Origin: Capsulimonas corticalis | GTDB lineage: Bacteria > Armatimonadota > Armatimonadia > Armatimonadales > Capsulimonadaceae | Direction of reading: 5' to 3' | Assembly (NCBI RefSeq): GCF_003574315.2 | Contig: NZ_AP025739.1 | Coordinates: forward strand, 1,612,001 to 1,676,000 | Length of the DNA: 64,000 bases | In this document: one piece after another, positions 34,004 through 42,347 of the stretch | Position numbering within the stretch: the first letter of the stretch is position 1 | How the letters are laid out: the number at the start of each line of letters is the position of its first letter | Notes under the pieces: model-generated | Database searches by the model: none | Seen by the model: the letters and a program-made list of their open reading frames with translations, nothing else | Told to the model about the DNA's origin: nothing | Translations under genes and position numbers: made by a program

Positions 34004-34795
34004 ATGTCTCAGCAATCTCGTTTGCGCGGATTTACGCTCATTGAGCTGCTCGTCGTCATCGCCATCATCGCGATTCTCGCGGCGATCCTTTTCCCTGTCT
34101 TCGCCAAGGCTCGTGAGAAGGCACGGCAGATTAGTTGCGCCAGTAATATGCGCCAGATTGGTCTCGGCCTCGTTCAGTATGTTCAGGACTATGACGAGCG
34201 CATGGTGCTGCGCTCGAACGGTGATGGCGTGGCCTGGCCGCAATCGCTTCAGCCCTATATGAAGAGCCAGAATGTCTTCCAGTGCCCCTCCAATCCGCGA
34301 AAAGATCAGCCCATGTATAGTGATGACGGGAACACGATCGGACGAGCTTCATACGAGGCGAGCTTCCAGGGCGGAATTCAGGATTATCATCCCGACGCCA
34401 CTCCTCCGGAAGGAGCTATCTCCCTGGCCCAGTACTCCTCGCCGGCTCAATGCATTGTCGTGACCGAAACCACGGCGCGCTATTCAGACTTCAATGTGGA
34501 CGCGGGATGTCCCAGTGTTTGGTGTTACGACGCCGCACAGTATCCGACCTACAATGTCGGAACCGTATTTTCGGGGCATACCGGAATGTCCAACTATCTG
34601 TTCGCGGATGGTCATGTGAAGATCTACAAGCCACTTTTGACGATTGCCGTAGCCGATAACGGCGCCGGCAGCTCCACTCTTTGGCGTTATGACGGCCAAA
34701 CATTCGTTGACGGACAGGCAAGCACGCCTTATCCCGAGCCGACGCCCACCCGCGCCGCACAGCTGCTCACCTTCGCCGCAAGCCTTTACAAATAG
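34004..34795 (+). CDS. DUF1559 pilin-like protein, first of tandem array
   Basis: A 263-residue prepilin-like protein cut after Gly9 ([13 protein letters not shown]; mature Glu5 is residue 14). The helix is followed by [16 protein letters not shown] and [14 protein letters not shown], then a DUF1559 body with Cys pairs ([11 protein letters not shown]) and the HX9DG signature ([16 protein letters not shown]). GGGAG lies 8 bases before the ATG. Unlike the next three copies it lacks their shared promoter and leader and ends at its own terminator, so it is regulated separately. Confidence 0.92.
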   Translation: MSQQSRLRGFTLIELLVVIAIIAILAAILFPVFAKAREKARQISCASNMRQIGLGLVQYVQDYDERMVLRSNGDGVAWPQSLQPYMKSQNVFQCPSNPRKDQPMYSDDGNTIGRASYEASFQGGIQDYHPDATPPEGAISLAQYSSPAQCIVVTETTARYSDFNVDAGCPSVWCYDAAQYPTYNVGTVFSGHTGMSNYLFADGHVKIYKPLLTIAVADNGAGSSTLWRYDGQTFVDGQASTPYPEPTPTRAAQLLTFAASLYK

Positions 34796-34845
34796 CTTCC
34801 ATTGGTTGTGAGCTTCTGGCAAGCGAATATCTGTCCATGAAAATG

Positions 34846-34879
34846 AGCCCCCTTCCTTAATCAAGGCAGGGGGCTTCTT
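34846..34879 (+). terminator. Terminator after first tandem pilin
   Basis: AGCCCCCT (34846-34853) and AGGGGGCT (34868-34875), followed by TCTT. Confidence 0.65.
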
Positions 34880-35045
34880 GTCGTAAAACTTACCCTGAGG
34901 CGAAAAAGACGCACGGTGAATGCTTCGCAGCTTATGAGGATCCACATCAATTACATTCTTCTTTCATTGTTATTTTTGATATATTTGCTAATGAAAGCGC
35001 TTACTTTTGGGTTTTTTTGCGGAAAACGACAAATATACCGGGTTT

Positions 35046-35099
35046 TTTATATAAAACTGATCCATTTTTGACAATTCTTTGAGAGTCGGATAGTAGAAT
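35046..35099 (+). promoter_or_regulatory. 20-nt-spacer promoter, copy 1
   Basis: TTTATATAAAACTGA (35046-35060), TTGACA (35068-35073) with a second TTGA 11 bases later, then TAGAAT (35094-35099) after a 20-base spacer. The same order of elements recurs at 36304 and 37591, and partly at 38985. Confidence 0.6.
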
Positions 35100-35155
35100 G
35101 CATACCAATAGTGATTTCGTTCTTATCATCACTATTGAATTCCATTATCTCCTCT

Positions 35156-35208
35156 CGTCGCCACTGCTGCCGACGTCGTTCTTTTGTTACCGAAAGGAAA
35201 ACGTCATG
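35156..35208 (+). promoter_or_regulatory. Conserved pilin leader with two exclusive hairpins, copy 1
   Basis: CGTCG (35156-35160) can pair with CGACG (35171-35175). The overlapping GACGT (35172-35176) can instead pair with ACGTC (35201-35205), directly before the ATG, placing the AAAGGA ribosome site in the loop. The two pairings exclude each other. The sequence is almost the same at 36409 and 37697. Confidence 0.5.
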
Positions 35209-36006
35209 TCACAGCGCAAATCTCGTGGTTTTACTCTTATTGAATTGCTCGTCGTCATCGCCATCATAGCGATTCTCGCGGCGATCCTTTTCCCTGTTTT
35301 CGCCAAGGCCCGTGAAAAGGCCCGGCAGAGCACCTGCGCCAGCAATATGAAGCAGATGGGGCTGGGCATTCTTCAGTACGTCCAGGATTACGACGAGAAG
35401 ATGATCCCGCGCACGGTTGTTTATGACGGCCTGGATCACGTCTGGACGCAGCTGATGCAGCCATACATCAAGAACCAGAATATCTTCCAGTGCCCCTCCA
35501 ACCCGCGCAAAGACCAATATTTCTGCTGCCAGGCGGCGGGATCCGTTGTCGCGCACGCCTCTTACGCCGCGAGCTTCCAGGGCGGCATCCAGGATGTCAA
35601 TACTGGCGATCCGGGCTTTTCGTATCCCACTTACGATTCTCCGGCGCAGGTCATTGATATTCTCGAATCGACGGCGAAGTATGCGGACTTCAATGTGGAC
35701 GCCGGCGCGGACACGATTTTCAGCTATTACACCACGGACCCTAACCTCGATTATGGCTGTCTGTTCTCCGGCCACAGCGGCATGTCGAATTTCCTATTCG
35801 TTGACGGCCACGTCAAGGCGTACCATCCGCTGCAAACATTGGATAAGACGGACGGCGGCGGCAACGATGTGAACCTGTGGCGTTTTGACAACGACACATT
35901 CATCCACCACCAGCAATTGGACGCCGCTGCTGGGATCGGCCCCGCCGAGCCGACTCCGACCCGCGCTTACTCGGTCCTGTCGTATGCCGAAAACCAGTTC
36001 AAATAA
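35206..36006 (+). CDS. DUF1559 pilin-like protein, second of tandem array
   Basis: A 266-residue prepilin-like protein ([17 protein letters not shown]; cleavage after Gly8). Mid-region Cys residues ([16 protein letters not shown]), the conserved [14 protein letters not shown] segment shared with the first copy, and the HX9DG signature ([16 protein letters not shown]) are present. Start at 35206 is set by AAAGGA about 8 bases upstream and by the match with its paralogs; the upstream in-frame ATG lies in the leader. It is followed by a near-perfect terminator. Confidence 0.93.
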   Translation: MSQRKSRGFTLIELLVVIAIIAILAAILFPVFAKAREKARQSTCASNMKQMGLGILQYVQDYDEKMIPRTVVYDGLDHVWTQLMQPYIKNQNIFQCPSNPRKDQYFCCQAAGSVVAHASYAASFQGGIQDVNTGDPGFSYPTYDSPAQVIDILESTAKYADFNVDAGADTIFSYYTTDPNLDYGCLFSGHSGMSNFLFVDGHVKAYHPLQTLDKTDGGGNDVNLWRFDNDTFIHHQQLDAAAGIGPAEPTPTRAYSVLSYAENQFK

Positions 36007-36054
36007 GTCGTGATCTTACGCCGTAGAAGGCGGGTCGAACTTATTACCGGGATC

Positions 36055-36092
36055 AGCCCTCCAAGTCTAAATTTAGACTTGGAGGGCTTTTT
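36055..36092 (+). terminator. Long palindromic terminator
   Basis: AGCCCTCCAAGTCTAAA and its exact complement form a 17-bp stem with no real loop, followed by TTTTTC. Strong intrinsic terminator, possibly active in both directions. Confidence 0.85.
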
Positions 36093-36303
36093 CTTTGCGA
36101 ATGTCTGCATGAAAACACGAAATATATTATTTCAATAATTTAGACCATAATTATGCCTGTTTAACATTTTCGTACAATAAGTAGACCGGGTAATTGTCCC
36201 AAAACCATCATTAAAGGCATCATTGCTAATTATATAAAATGCCGTTTATATTAGAAAATCATTGATAAACATCGATAAATTAACTTTATGCCCCTCTGTT
36301 ATT

Positions 36304-36356
36304 TTTATATAAAACTCACGATTTTTGATATTTGTTTGATTTTATACTGGTACAAT
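36304..36356 (+). promoter_or_regulatory. 20-nt-spacer promoter, copy 2
   Basis: TTTATATAAAACT (36304-36316), TTGATA (36325-36330) with a second TTGA 11 bases on, and TACAAT (36351-36356) after 20 bases. The AT-rich stretch 36093-36303 before it holds no gene. Confidence 0.6.
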
Positions 36357-36408
36357 ATTGCCGCCAACGATGAACCAAAAATCATCGTTGGACTTAATAG
36401 TCTTCGTT

Positions 36409-36461
36409 CGTCGCCATTGCTGCCGACGTCGTTCTTTTGTCACCGAAAGGAAAGCGTCATG
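36409..36461 (+). promoter_or_regulatory. Conserved pilin leader, copy 2
   Basis: CGTCG (36409-36413) against CGACG (36424-36428), or GACGT (36425-36429) against GCGTC (36454-36458), where one pair becomes G.U. Ribosome site AAAGGA lies in the second loop. Confidence 0.5.
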
Positions 36462-37256
36462 TCACAGCATAAGTCTCGTGGTTTCACTTTGATCGAATTG
36501 CTCGTTGTGATCGCAATAATCGCGATTCTCGCGGCGATTCTCTTTCCGGTCTTCGCCAAAGCACGTGAGAAGGCGCGGCAAATTGCCTGCGTCTCGAATC
36601 TCAAGCAAATCGGCCTCGCTCTTGTCCAGTACACTCAGGATTACGACGAGACGCTGCCGCCGCGGTCCAACGGCATTGGAAACGCTTGCTTCCTTCTCAA
36701 TGCTTATGTCAAGAGCAAAGACATGTGGAAGTGTCCTTCCAATCCTCGCGGATATTCACTTCAGCATTACTATCCCGTTGATGATGTCGCGGACGGCAAC
36801 GACCTCTTCCCGGTAGGATACGCGGCAAACCAGAACCGAGCAAACGGGGTTGGAGCGCCTTTCGGCGATATTGGCGCCCCCACGCCCGATGGATCCCCGT
36901 CTCCCGTCGCCATTGCCGTGCTTACCGCCCCGGCCTCCACGATCGCCTGGGTCGAGAGCACAGCCTATACGAGCGACTATAACGTGACGCTGGATTCCGG
37001 CGGTTTCTTCCGCCAGCCCAGCAGCACCCAGTATTACGGTCACCTATACGCGGGGCACACCGGGCAGAGCAACTTCCTGTTCTGCGACGGTCATGTCAAG
37101 TCCATGAATCCGTTAAACACCATCAACGAGTGCGATGCGGCGTCCTGTACTCCGACACGCACAAACCTGTGGGACAACGACAACTCTCCGCTCAAGGGCA
37201 ACGACTTCACTCAGGCCCAGTTGAACCTGCAATACTCGGTTTCGCAGCCCAATTAG
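36459..37256 (+). CDS. DUF1559 pilin-like protein, third of tandem array
   Basis: A 265-residue prepilin-like protein ([17 protein letters not shown]; cleavage after Gly8) with the motif [20 protein letters not shown], a proline/glycine-rich middle ([18 protein letters not shown]) and the HX9DG signature ([16 protein letters not shown]). It is the close paralog of the next gene; the last 60 residues are identical. The middle insert of about eight residues distinguishes it. Confidence 0.93.
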   Translation: MSQHKSRGFTLIELLVVIAIIAILAAILFPVFAKAREKARQIACVSNLKQIGLALVQYTQDYDETLPPRSNGIGNACFLLNAYVKSKDMWKCPSNPRGYSLQHYYPVDDVADGNDLFPVGYAANQNRANGVGAPFGDIGAPTPDGSPSPVAIAVLTAPASTIAWVESTAYTSDYNVTLDSGGFFRQPSSTQYYGHLYAGHTGQSNFLFCDGHVKSMNPLNTINECDAASCTPTRTNLWDNDNSPLKGNDFTQAQLNLQYSVSQPN

Positions 37257-37264
37257 TGTATTTC

Positions 37265-37355
37265 CGGCGCTATGCGATAGAAAGCATAGCGCCAGAGAGT
37301 TAAAGATAAGGCAATTCGCGGACGGCGGAGCGACTTTTTCCGCCGTCCATTTTCG
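37265..37355 (+). terminator. Two stem-loops after the third tandem pilin
   Basis: GGCGCTATGC/GCATAGCGCC (about 37266-37294, no T-run) is followed by GGACGGCGGA (37320-37329) with TCCGCCGTCC (37339-37348) and ATTTTCG. The first resembles a 3'-protecting hairpin, the second a terminator. Confidence 0.65.
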
Positions 37356-37590
37356 TTTGACTTCTTTGTCTCGCATCGATAGACGTATAGGCAATCATAC
37401 AAGCATATTATTCATAAGGATATGGTCAGTATCGCTGAAACCATACCGTTCACGATTGATCGTATTTTTGTACAATAAGTATTCATTCATTAGGTCTTGA
37501 TGAGCGATTTGTGAGACATACTATGATCGCGAATAACGCAGATAATCGTCAATAAATATCAATATTTCGGTATGCTCTTTTGCTTAAGAT

Positions 37591-37644
37591 TTTATATAAA
37601 ACTGATATTATTTTGACGCTTGTTTGATAATCAGCCGGTACAAT
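37591..37644 (+). promoter_or_regulatory. 20-nt-spacer promoter, copy 3
   Basis: TTTATATAAAACTGA (37591-37605), TTGACG (37613-37618) with TTGA 11 bases on, TACAAT (37639-37644) after 20 bases. The region 37356-37590 before it holds no gene. Confidence 0.6.
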
Positions 37645-37696
37645 ACAGCCAACAATGATGAACCAAACATCATTGTTGAACTCAATAATCCTCGTT

Positions 37697-37749
37697 CGTC
37701 GCCATTGCTGCCGACGTCGTTCTCTTGTTACCGAAAGGAAAACGTCATG
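37697..37749 (+). promoter_or_regulatory. Conserved pilin leader, copy 3
   Basis: CGTCG (37697-37701) against CGACG (37712-37716), or GACGT (37713-37717) against ACGTC (37742-37746), immediately before the ATG. Confidence 0.5.
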
Positions 37750-38520
37750 TCACAGCGCAAATCTCGTGGTTTTACTCTTATTGAATTGCTCGTCGTTATC
37801 GCCATCATAGCGATTCTCGCCGCCATTCTCTTCCCAGTCTTCGCGAAAGCTCGTGAGAAAGCTCGCGCCATCTCTTGCGTATCCAATCTGAAGCAGATCG
37901 GTATTGCGCTCGTCCAGTACACCCAGGACTATGACGAGACGCTTCCGCCTCGCTCCAACGACATTGGAACCGCGTGCTTCTTGCTGACCTCCTATATGAA
38001 GAGCAAGGATGTTTGGAAGTGTCCTTCGAACCCACGTGGTTACTCCCTTCAGCATTACTTCCCCATTGATGATGTCGCGGATCCCAACGACCTCTTCCCC
38101 GTGGGCTATGCGGCTAACCAGAACCGCGCCAACGGTGTCGGCGCTCCGTTTGGTGATGTTGTCTCCCAGGTTGGCCTTGCGCAGCTCGTTGCTCCCGCCT
38201 CGACAATTGCCTGGGTTGAGAGCACTTCTTACACGAGCGATTACAACGTGACGCTGGATTCGGGCGGCTTCTTCCGCCAACCCAGCAGCACCCAGTATTA
38301 CGGTCACTTGTACGCCGGGCACGTCGGCCAGAGCAACTTCCTGTTCTGCGACGGTCATGTCAAGTCCATGAATCCGTTAAACACCATCAATGAGTGCGAT
38401 GCGGCGTCCTGTACTCCGACACGCACAAACCTGTGGGACAACGACAACTCTCCGCTCAAGGGCAACGACTTCACTCAGGCCCAGTTGAACCTGCAATACT
38501 CGGTTTCGCAGCCCAACTAA
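37747..38520 (+). CDS. DUF1559 pilin-like protein, fourth of tandem array
   Basis: A 257-residue prepilin-like protein ([17 protein letters not shown]). Its N-terminus and leader match the second tandem copy, while the middle and C-terminus match the third ([45 protein letters not shown]). This mosaic pattern suggests recombination among the copies. AAAGGA lies 8 bases before the ATG. It is followed by a terminator-like hairpin and a small lipoprotein gene. Confidence 0.93.
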   Translation: MSQRKSRGFTLIELLVVIAIIAILAAILFPVFAKAREKARAISCVSNLKQIGIALVQYTQDYDETLPPRSNDIGTACFLLTSYMKSKDVWKCPSNPRGYSLQHYFPIDDVADPNDLFPVGYAANQNRANGVGAPFGDVVSQVGLAQLVAPASTIAWVESTSYTSDYNVTLDSGGFFRQPSSTQYYGHLYAGHVGQSNFLFCDGHVKSMNPLNTINECDAASCTPTRTNLWDNDNSPLKGNDFTQAQLNLQYSVSQPN

Positions 38521-38580
38521 TCTATGATCATGGGGTGAGGAATTTACCGATCTCATAGCGCTGAGTGTATCTCATAGAGA

Positions 38581-38617
38581 GGACGCCGGGAAGAATCCTT
38601 TCCGGCGTCCGTTTTTA
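38581..38617 (+). terminator. Terminator-like stem-loop after the fourth pilin
   Basis: GGACGCCGG and CCGGCGTCC around a 12-base loop, then GTTTTTAT. Confidence 0.75.
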
Positions 38618-38698
38618 TGACTTAGCAATGCCTGGACGGCGAAATGTCCGTCTCAATGATAACGATGTCTATGGTACTTCGACAAGGATGACTACTTC

Positions 38699-38869
38699 GT
38701 GAAAAAGCTTCTTCCCTTTCTTTTCGCAGCCGTGATGGCGGCCCTGCTGGCTGGATGCAGCCAAGAGCAAAAACCGCCGCCGCCGCCGCCAGGGCTGATC
38801 ATACCGCGCACTCCGGCCTCCGCATCAAACAGTACTCCAAATCAGAGCGGCGCGAAATCCAGTAACTAA
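38699..38869 (+). CDS. Small proline-rich lipoprotein
   Basis: A 56-residue protein starting at GTG with AAGGA about 11 bases upstream. MKKLLPFLFAAVMAALLAGC is a textbook lipoprotein signal (Cys20); the mature part is short, with six consecutive prolines and a Ser/Asn-rich end. It follows the last tandem pilin by 178 bp. A similar small lipoprotein follows the pilin-like gene at 53049-53909, so the pairing looks meaningful. Function unknown. Confidence 0.7.
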   Translation: MKKLLPFLFAAVMAALLAGCSQEQKPPPPPPGLIIPRTPASASNSTPNQSGAKSSN

Positions 38870-38984
38870 ATATCCAGCAGTTGAAAACGGTATCGGCGTA
38901 TTGCGTTCGTAATGCGCCATGCCCGTCACTCTCAAAAAGCTGTAAATATCCTGAAAATAACTTCGAGCGTCAGATCAAAATTTT

Positions 38985-39016
38985 TTGAACGTTTCTTGAA
39001 GCCGCATCAGTACAAT
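38985..39016 (+). promoter_or_regulatory. 20-nt-spacer promoter, copy 4 (upstream of decayed pilin)
   Basis: TTGAAC (38985-38990), second TTGA 11 bases on, TACAAT (39011-39016) after 20 bases. The upstream TTTATATAAAACT block is missing. Confidence 0.5.
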
Positions 39017-39038
39017 AAGGACAGTCTCGAACGAATAC

Positions 39039-39091
39039 TGTCGCCATTGCCGCCGACGCCGTTTTTCCCAGCTGTAAAGGAATGCGTCATG
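39039..39091 (+). promoter_or_regulatory. Conserved pilin leader, copy 4
   Basis: TGTCG (39039-39043) against CGACG (39054-39058), or GACGC (39055-39059) against GCGTC (39084-39088) next to the ATG. The second stem has changed on both strands relative to copies 1 and 3 (T-A to C-G), so pairing is kept. Confidence 0.45.
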
Positions 39092-39316
39092 ACCGGCCCA
39101 CTCAAACCTCGCCCTTTTGTTGTGATCGAACTGCCTCGACTGGACCGCTCCGGCGGTGATCCTCAGTACGACGCCGTTCCTTGTCTGCGCCGCAGCCGGC
39201 GCTGTGAACCGTCGCGGCTGCGACGGCTGCCTGCTCCCTGCGGGGCGGCGGAGTCGCCCCGGCCGCGGATCCGTTTGCTGCCGGGAATGTCCCCCACGCG
39301 TCGCTCAGGACGATGA
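39089..39316 (+). pseudogene. Decayed DUF1559 pilin-like gene
   Basis: From the ATG at 39089 the frame reads MTGPLKPRPFVVIELPRLDR, which lines up with [19 protein letters not shown] but loses the hydrophobic helix. The +1 frame has a hydrophobic stretch (PAVILSTTPFLVCAAAGAV), suggesting a frameshift. The DUF1559 body and HX9DG motif are absent. The promoter and leader are those of the pilin array, so this is best read as a degenerate fifth copy. Confidence 0.6.
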
Positions 39317-39322
39317 TGCTTT

Positions 39323-40048
39323 ATGATTGAAACCACCGCGTTCGCCATTCCGGCGCTGCTTTCCGCCGCATGTTTGTTCTGGTCGGACGGCTGGTCGAAA
39401 GGCCAAACGCCGGCGGGACAGGTTGTCTGCCATGGCGATAGTCTCACCTTTGGCGAGAATGCTGCGAAGAGGCAGGGGACCGCGAGCGGCGTGGCCTATC
39501 CGGGCGTCCTCGCTTCCCGCCTGGGCGCCGGGTGGAAGGTGACCAGCCTGGGGCGCCCGGGGTGGACGATCGGGCAGCTCGCCGAGGAGGCCGCGCTTCA
39601 CGTGGACACGCTCTATAATTCCAAACTGCCGGAGAATGTGCTGATTGTCTTCGGCGGCGCGAACGATCTGGGAGGCGCTCGCATGAGCGCGTCGCGGGCG
39701 TTGGAAAACATGGAAGAATATTGCAGGGCGCGGAAGGCCGCGCATCCCTGGAAGATCCTGGTGGCGACGCCGCCGATGGCCGTTGATCCGAGCGTCTGTC
39801 CGCCGGATTTCAACGATCAGATGCTGGAATACGGGGAGTTGATTCGCGGCGGCTGGCGGCGGTTCGCCGACGGGATCGTCGATGTGCAGGCCGATCCGCG
39901 CCTGGGGGCGCCGGGATGCGAGCGCGACAGCCGTTATTTCAACCCTCAGGATTTGACGCACTTGACCGACGCCGGTTATGAAATTATTGGTGACGAAGCG
40001 GCGAAGGCGGTGGCGCGGATCAGCGGTCACGCGCCCGTGGCCAAATGA
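39323..40048 (+). CDS. SGNH/GDSL-type hydrolase
   Basis: A 241-residue esterase of the SGNH superfamily. Block I is VVCHGDSLTFGE (catalytic Ser), block II Gly sits in LGRPGWT, block III is FGGANDLGG and block V is DLTHLTDAG (catalytic Asp and His). The N-terminal 20 residues are hydrophobic and could be a signal anchor. Members remove acetyl or acyl groups from polysaccharides or lipids. Its start lies 6 bp after the decayed pilin frame, and it ends 13 bp before the threonine deaminase gene. Confidence 0.87.
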   Translation: MIETTAFAIPALLSAACLFWSDGWSKGQTPAGQVVCHGDSLTFGENAAKRQGTASGVAYPGVLASRLGAGWKVTSLGRPGWTIGQLAEEAALHVDTLYNSKLPENVLIVFGGANDLGGARMSASRALENMEEYCRARKAAHPWKILVATPPMAVDPSVCPPDFNDQMLEYGELIRGGWRRFADGIVDVQADPRLGAPGCERDSRYFNPQDLTHLTDAGYEIIGDEAAKAVARISGHAPVAK

Positions 40049-40061
40049 AAGACAGCAGACG

Positions 40062-41315
40062 ATGAACGCACTCGCAGCAACGGTGGTTTTCGAGGATATT
40101 TTGGAGGCGCGCAAGCGCATCGCGGACGCCATTTACGACTCGCCCTGTCCGCGCTCCGTGCCGCTGTCGGAAGTGACGGGTTCTGATGTCTACTGCAAGC
40201 TCGACTACCTCCAGCGCACTGGCAGCTTCAAGGAGCGCGGCGCGCGCAACGCCCTGATGCAGCTGACTCCCGAGCAGCGCGCGCTGGGAGTTGTCGCCGC
40301 GTCGGCCGGCAATCACGCGCTTGGCCTCGCTTACCATGGACAGCTGCTCGGGATCACCGTCAACGTCGTCATGCCGAAGTTCGCGCCGCTGGTCAAAGTG
40401 AGCACATGCCGGCGTTTGGGCGCGAACGTGATTTTATTCGGCGACGACTTCACCCAGGCGCGCGATAAAGCGATGGAGATGTCGCGCGTCGAGGGAAAGA
40501 CCTATGTCCCGGGGTTCGATGACGCCGCCATCGTCGCCGGCCAGGGGACCATGGGCTTGGAGATTCTGGAGCAGGTCCCGGATGTCGAGGCGATCGTCAT
40601 CCCAATAGGCGGCGGCGGCTTGATCGCCGGGATCGCCCTGGCGGTCAAAACGCTTCGTCCCGAAGTACGCATCATCGGGGTCGAGCCCGTGAACTCGCCG
40701 TCGTTCGCCGCCGCGCTCAAAGCCGGCCATACGGTCGCCGTTCCCTCGAAGGCGACCGTAGCCGACGGTCTGGCGGTTCCGGAGCTTGGTCGTCTGCCCT
40801 TTGAGATCGCCCGCCATCTCGTGGACGAAGTCGTGAGTGTCACCGAGGATGAGCTGGCGCTGGCGATTCTGCGACTGGCGGAACTGGAGAAGGCGGTCGT
40901 GGAAGGCGCCGGCGCGGCGCCGCTCGCGGCGTGTCTCGCCCAAAAGATCCCGTCGGTGCTCGGCAAAAAGATCGTGCTGACCCTCTGCGGCGGCAATATC
41001 GACCCGAGCGTCCTGTGCAAAGTGATCGAAAAGGGCCTCGTCGCCGACGGCCGCCTGTGCCGCTTCACCGCCTCGATCAGCGACAAGCCGGGCGGCCTTT
41101 CGGAGTTTACGGCGTTGGTCGCCTCCACGGGGGCCAGCGTCAAGGAGATCACCCACGAGCGCGCCTTCGCCGGCGGCGACGTCTCGGCGGTGCAGGTGCT
41201 GTGCGTCGTGGAGACACAGGACCGCGAGCATATCCGAAGACTTTACAGCCTCCTGCGCGAAAAGGGAATCGTCTTCTATCAGAACCGCCTGGAGCAAGAC
41301 GCCCCAGCGTTGTGA
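40062..41315 (+). CDS. ilvA: Threonine ammonia-lyase with ACT-like domain
   Basis: A 417-residue PLP enzyme converting threonine to 2-oxobutyrate and ammonia. The PLP lysine is Lys57 (TGSFKERGA), the phosphate loop is IPIGGGGLIAG, and the late LCGGNIDP closes the fold-type II domain. Residues 330-417 form a single regulatory ACT-like domain (RFTASISDKPGGLSEF). The length matches the short, single-ACT forms. It is followed by a D-2-hydroxyacid dehydrogenase and the proline-oxidising fusion, so a catabolic (TdcB-like) role is as likely as isoleucine synthesis. Confidence 0.9.
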   Translation: MNALAATVVFEDILEARKRIADAIYDSPCPRSVPLSEVTGSDVYCKLDYLQRTGSFKERGARNALMQLTPEQRALGVVAASAGNHALGLAYHGQLLGITVNVVMPKFAPLVKVSTCRRLGANVILFGDDFTQARDKAMEMSRVEGKTYVPGFDDAAIVAGQGTMGLEILEQVPDVEAIVIPIGGGGLIAGIALAVKTLRPEVRIIGVEPVNSPSFAAALKAGHTVAVPSKATVADGLAVPELGRLPFEIARHLVDEVVSVTEDELALAILRLAELEKAVVEGAGAAPLAACLAQKIPSVLGKKIVLTLCGGNIDPSVLCKVIEKGLVADGRLCRFTASISDKPGGLSEFTALVASTGASVKEITHERAFAGGDVSAVQVLCVVETQDREHIRRLYSLLREKGIVFYQNRLEQDAPAL

Positions 41316-41347
41316 CGGTTCACCGGGATCACACAAGAAAGTCCGCC

Positions 41348-42331
41348 ATGAATATCTTATTTTGTTCCGACGGGTTTAGCGCGGGCCGCCGGGCGCTGGA
41401 GGAGGAGCTTTCGGAGCACACGATCTTGCGCTGCCATCCGAGCGAGCTCAGGGACTCCCTGCGCGATGTGGATGTGATCGTGCCGTGCGTCTCCAAAATC
41501 GGCCGCGATGTGATTGAGGCTGGGACATTCGGCATGGTCCATCAGTTTGGGCGCGGGCTGGACGGCGTCGATATTCCCGCCGCCACGGACAACGGCGTCT
41601 GGGTCGCCAATGTCTCCACCGAATTCGGCAACGCGGACAGCGTCGCCGAGCACGCCGTGATGTTTATGCTCGCGCTTTCGAGACGGTTGCCGGAGATGCA
41701 CGCCGCGCTGGCGGAGCGGCGTATCTCCGAACCTGCGGGGCGCTCGCTGTTCGGCAAGACGGTCTGCATCATCGGTCTGGGCGCGATCGGAGTGGAAGTG
41801 GCCAGCCGCCTGAAGACGTTCCGGATGCGTATTCTCGCCGTGCGACGCCAGCCGGAACTGGGGGCGCCGGAGGACGCCGGCGTGGAAAGCGTTCACGGCA
41901 TGGAAGATTTACCGGCAATCCTGGAACAATCCGATTATGTTGTGCTCTGCGCGCCCTACCGCCCGGAGCTGCGCTGCCTGATCAATCGGGAGACGCTGGC
42001 GCACTTCAAGCCCGGCGCGTTTCTGATCAATGTCGGGCGCGGCGGCCTGGTGGACGACGAAGCGCTCGCCGAGGCTTTAAAAAGCGGCCATGTGGCCGGC
42101 GCCGGGCTGGACGTCTTTTGGGAGGAGCCCGTCGATCCGAACCATCCGCTGCTCCAGTACAACGTGATCGCCACGCCGCATGTCGCGGGCATCACCGACA
42201 CCGCCTGCTGGGCGCTCGCCACCGCCCTGTCTGAGAACGTTCGCCGCTTTGAGCGCGGGGAGGCCCCCCAGAGCGCCGCCAACGCGCCGATTTCGCCTCG
42301 GGGACCGGTGCGTCCCCTGGCGCTGCTTTGA
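41348..42331 (+). CDS. D-isomer 2-hydroxyacid dehydrogenase
   Basis: A 327-residue NAD-dependent dehydrogenase. The Rossmann motif GLGAIGVEVA is at 143-152. The catalytic Arg231 (NVGRGGLVDD), Glu260 (VFWEEPVDP) and His278 (TPHVAGI) are all present. Family members reduce 2-keto acids to D-2-hydroxy acids (or the reverse), e.g. glycerate, phosphoglycerate, lactate. Position directly after threonine deaminase (32 bp) suggests a substrate such as 2-oxobutyrate or hydroxypyruvate, but this is inference. Confidence 0.9.
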   Translation: MNILFCSDGFSAGRRALEEELSEHTILRCHPSELRDSLRDVDVIVPCVSKIGRDVIEAGTFGMVHQFGRGLDGVDIPAATDNGVWVANVSTEFGNADSVAEHAVMFMLALSRRLPEMHAALAERRISEPAGRSLFGKTVCIIGLGAIGVEVASRLKTFRMRILAVRRQPELGAPEDAGVESVHGMEDLPAILEQSDYVVLCAPYRPELRCLINRETLAHFKPGAFLINVGRGGLVDDEALAEALKSGHVAGAGLDVFWEEPVDPNHPLLQYNVIATPHVAGITDTACWALATALSENVRRFERGEAPQSAANAPISPRGPVRPLALL

Positions 42332-42347
42332 ACATCAGGAGACCGTT

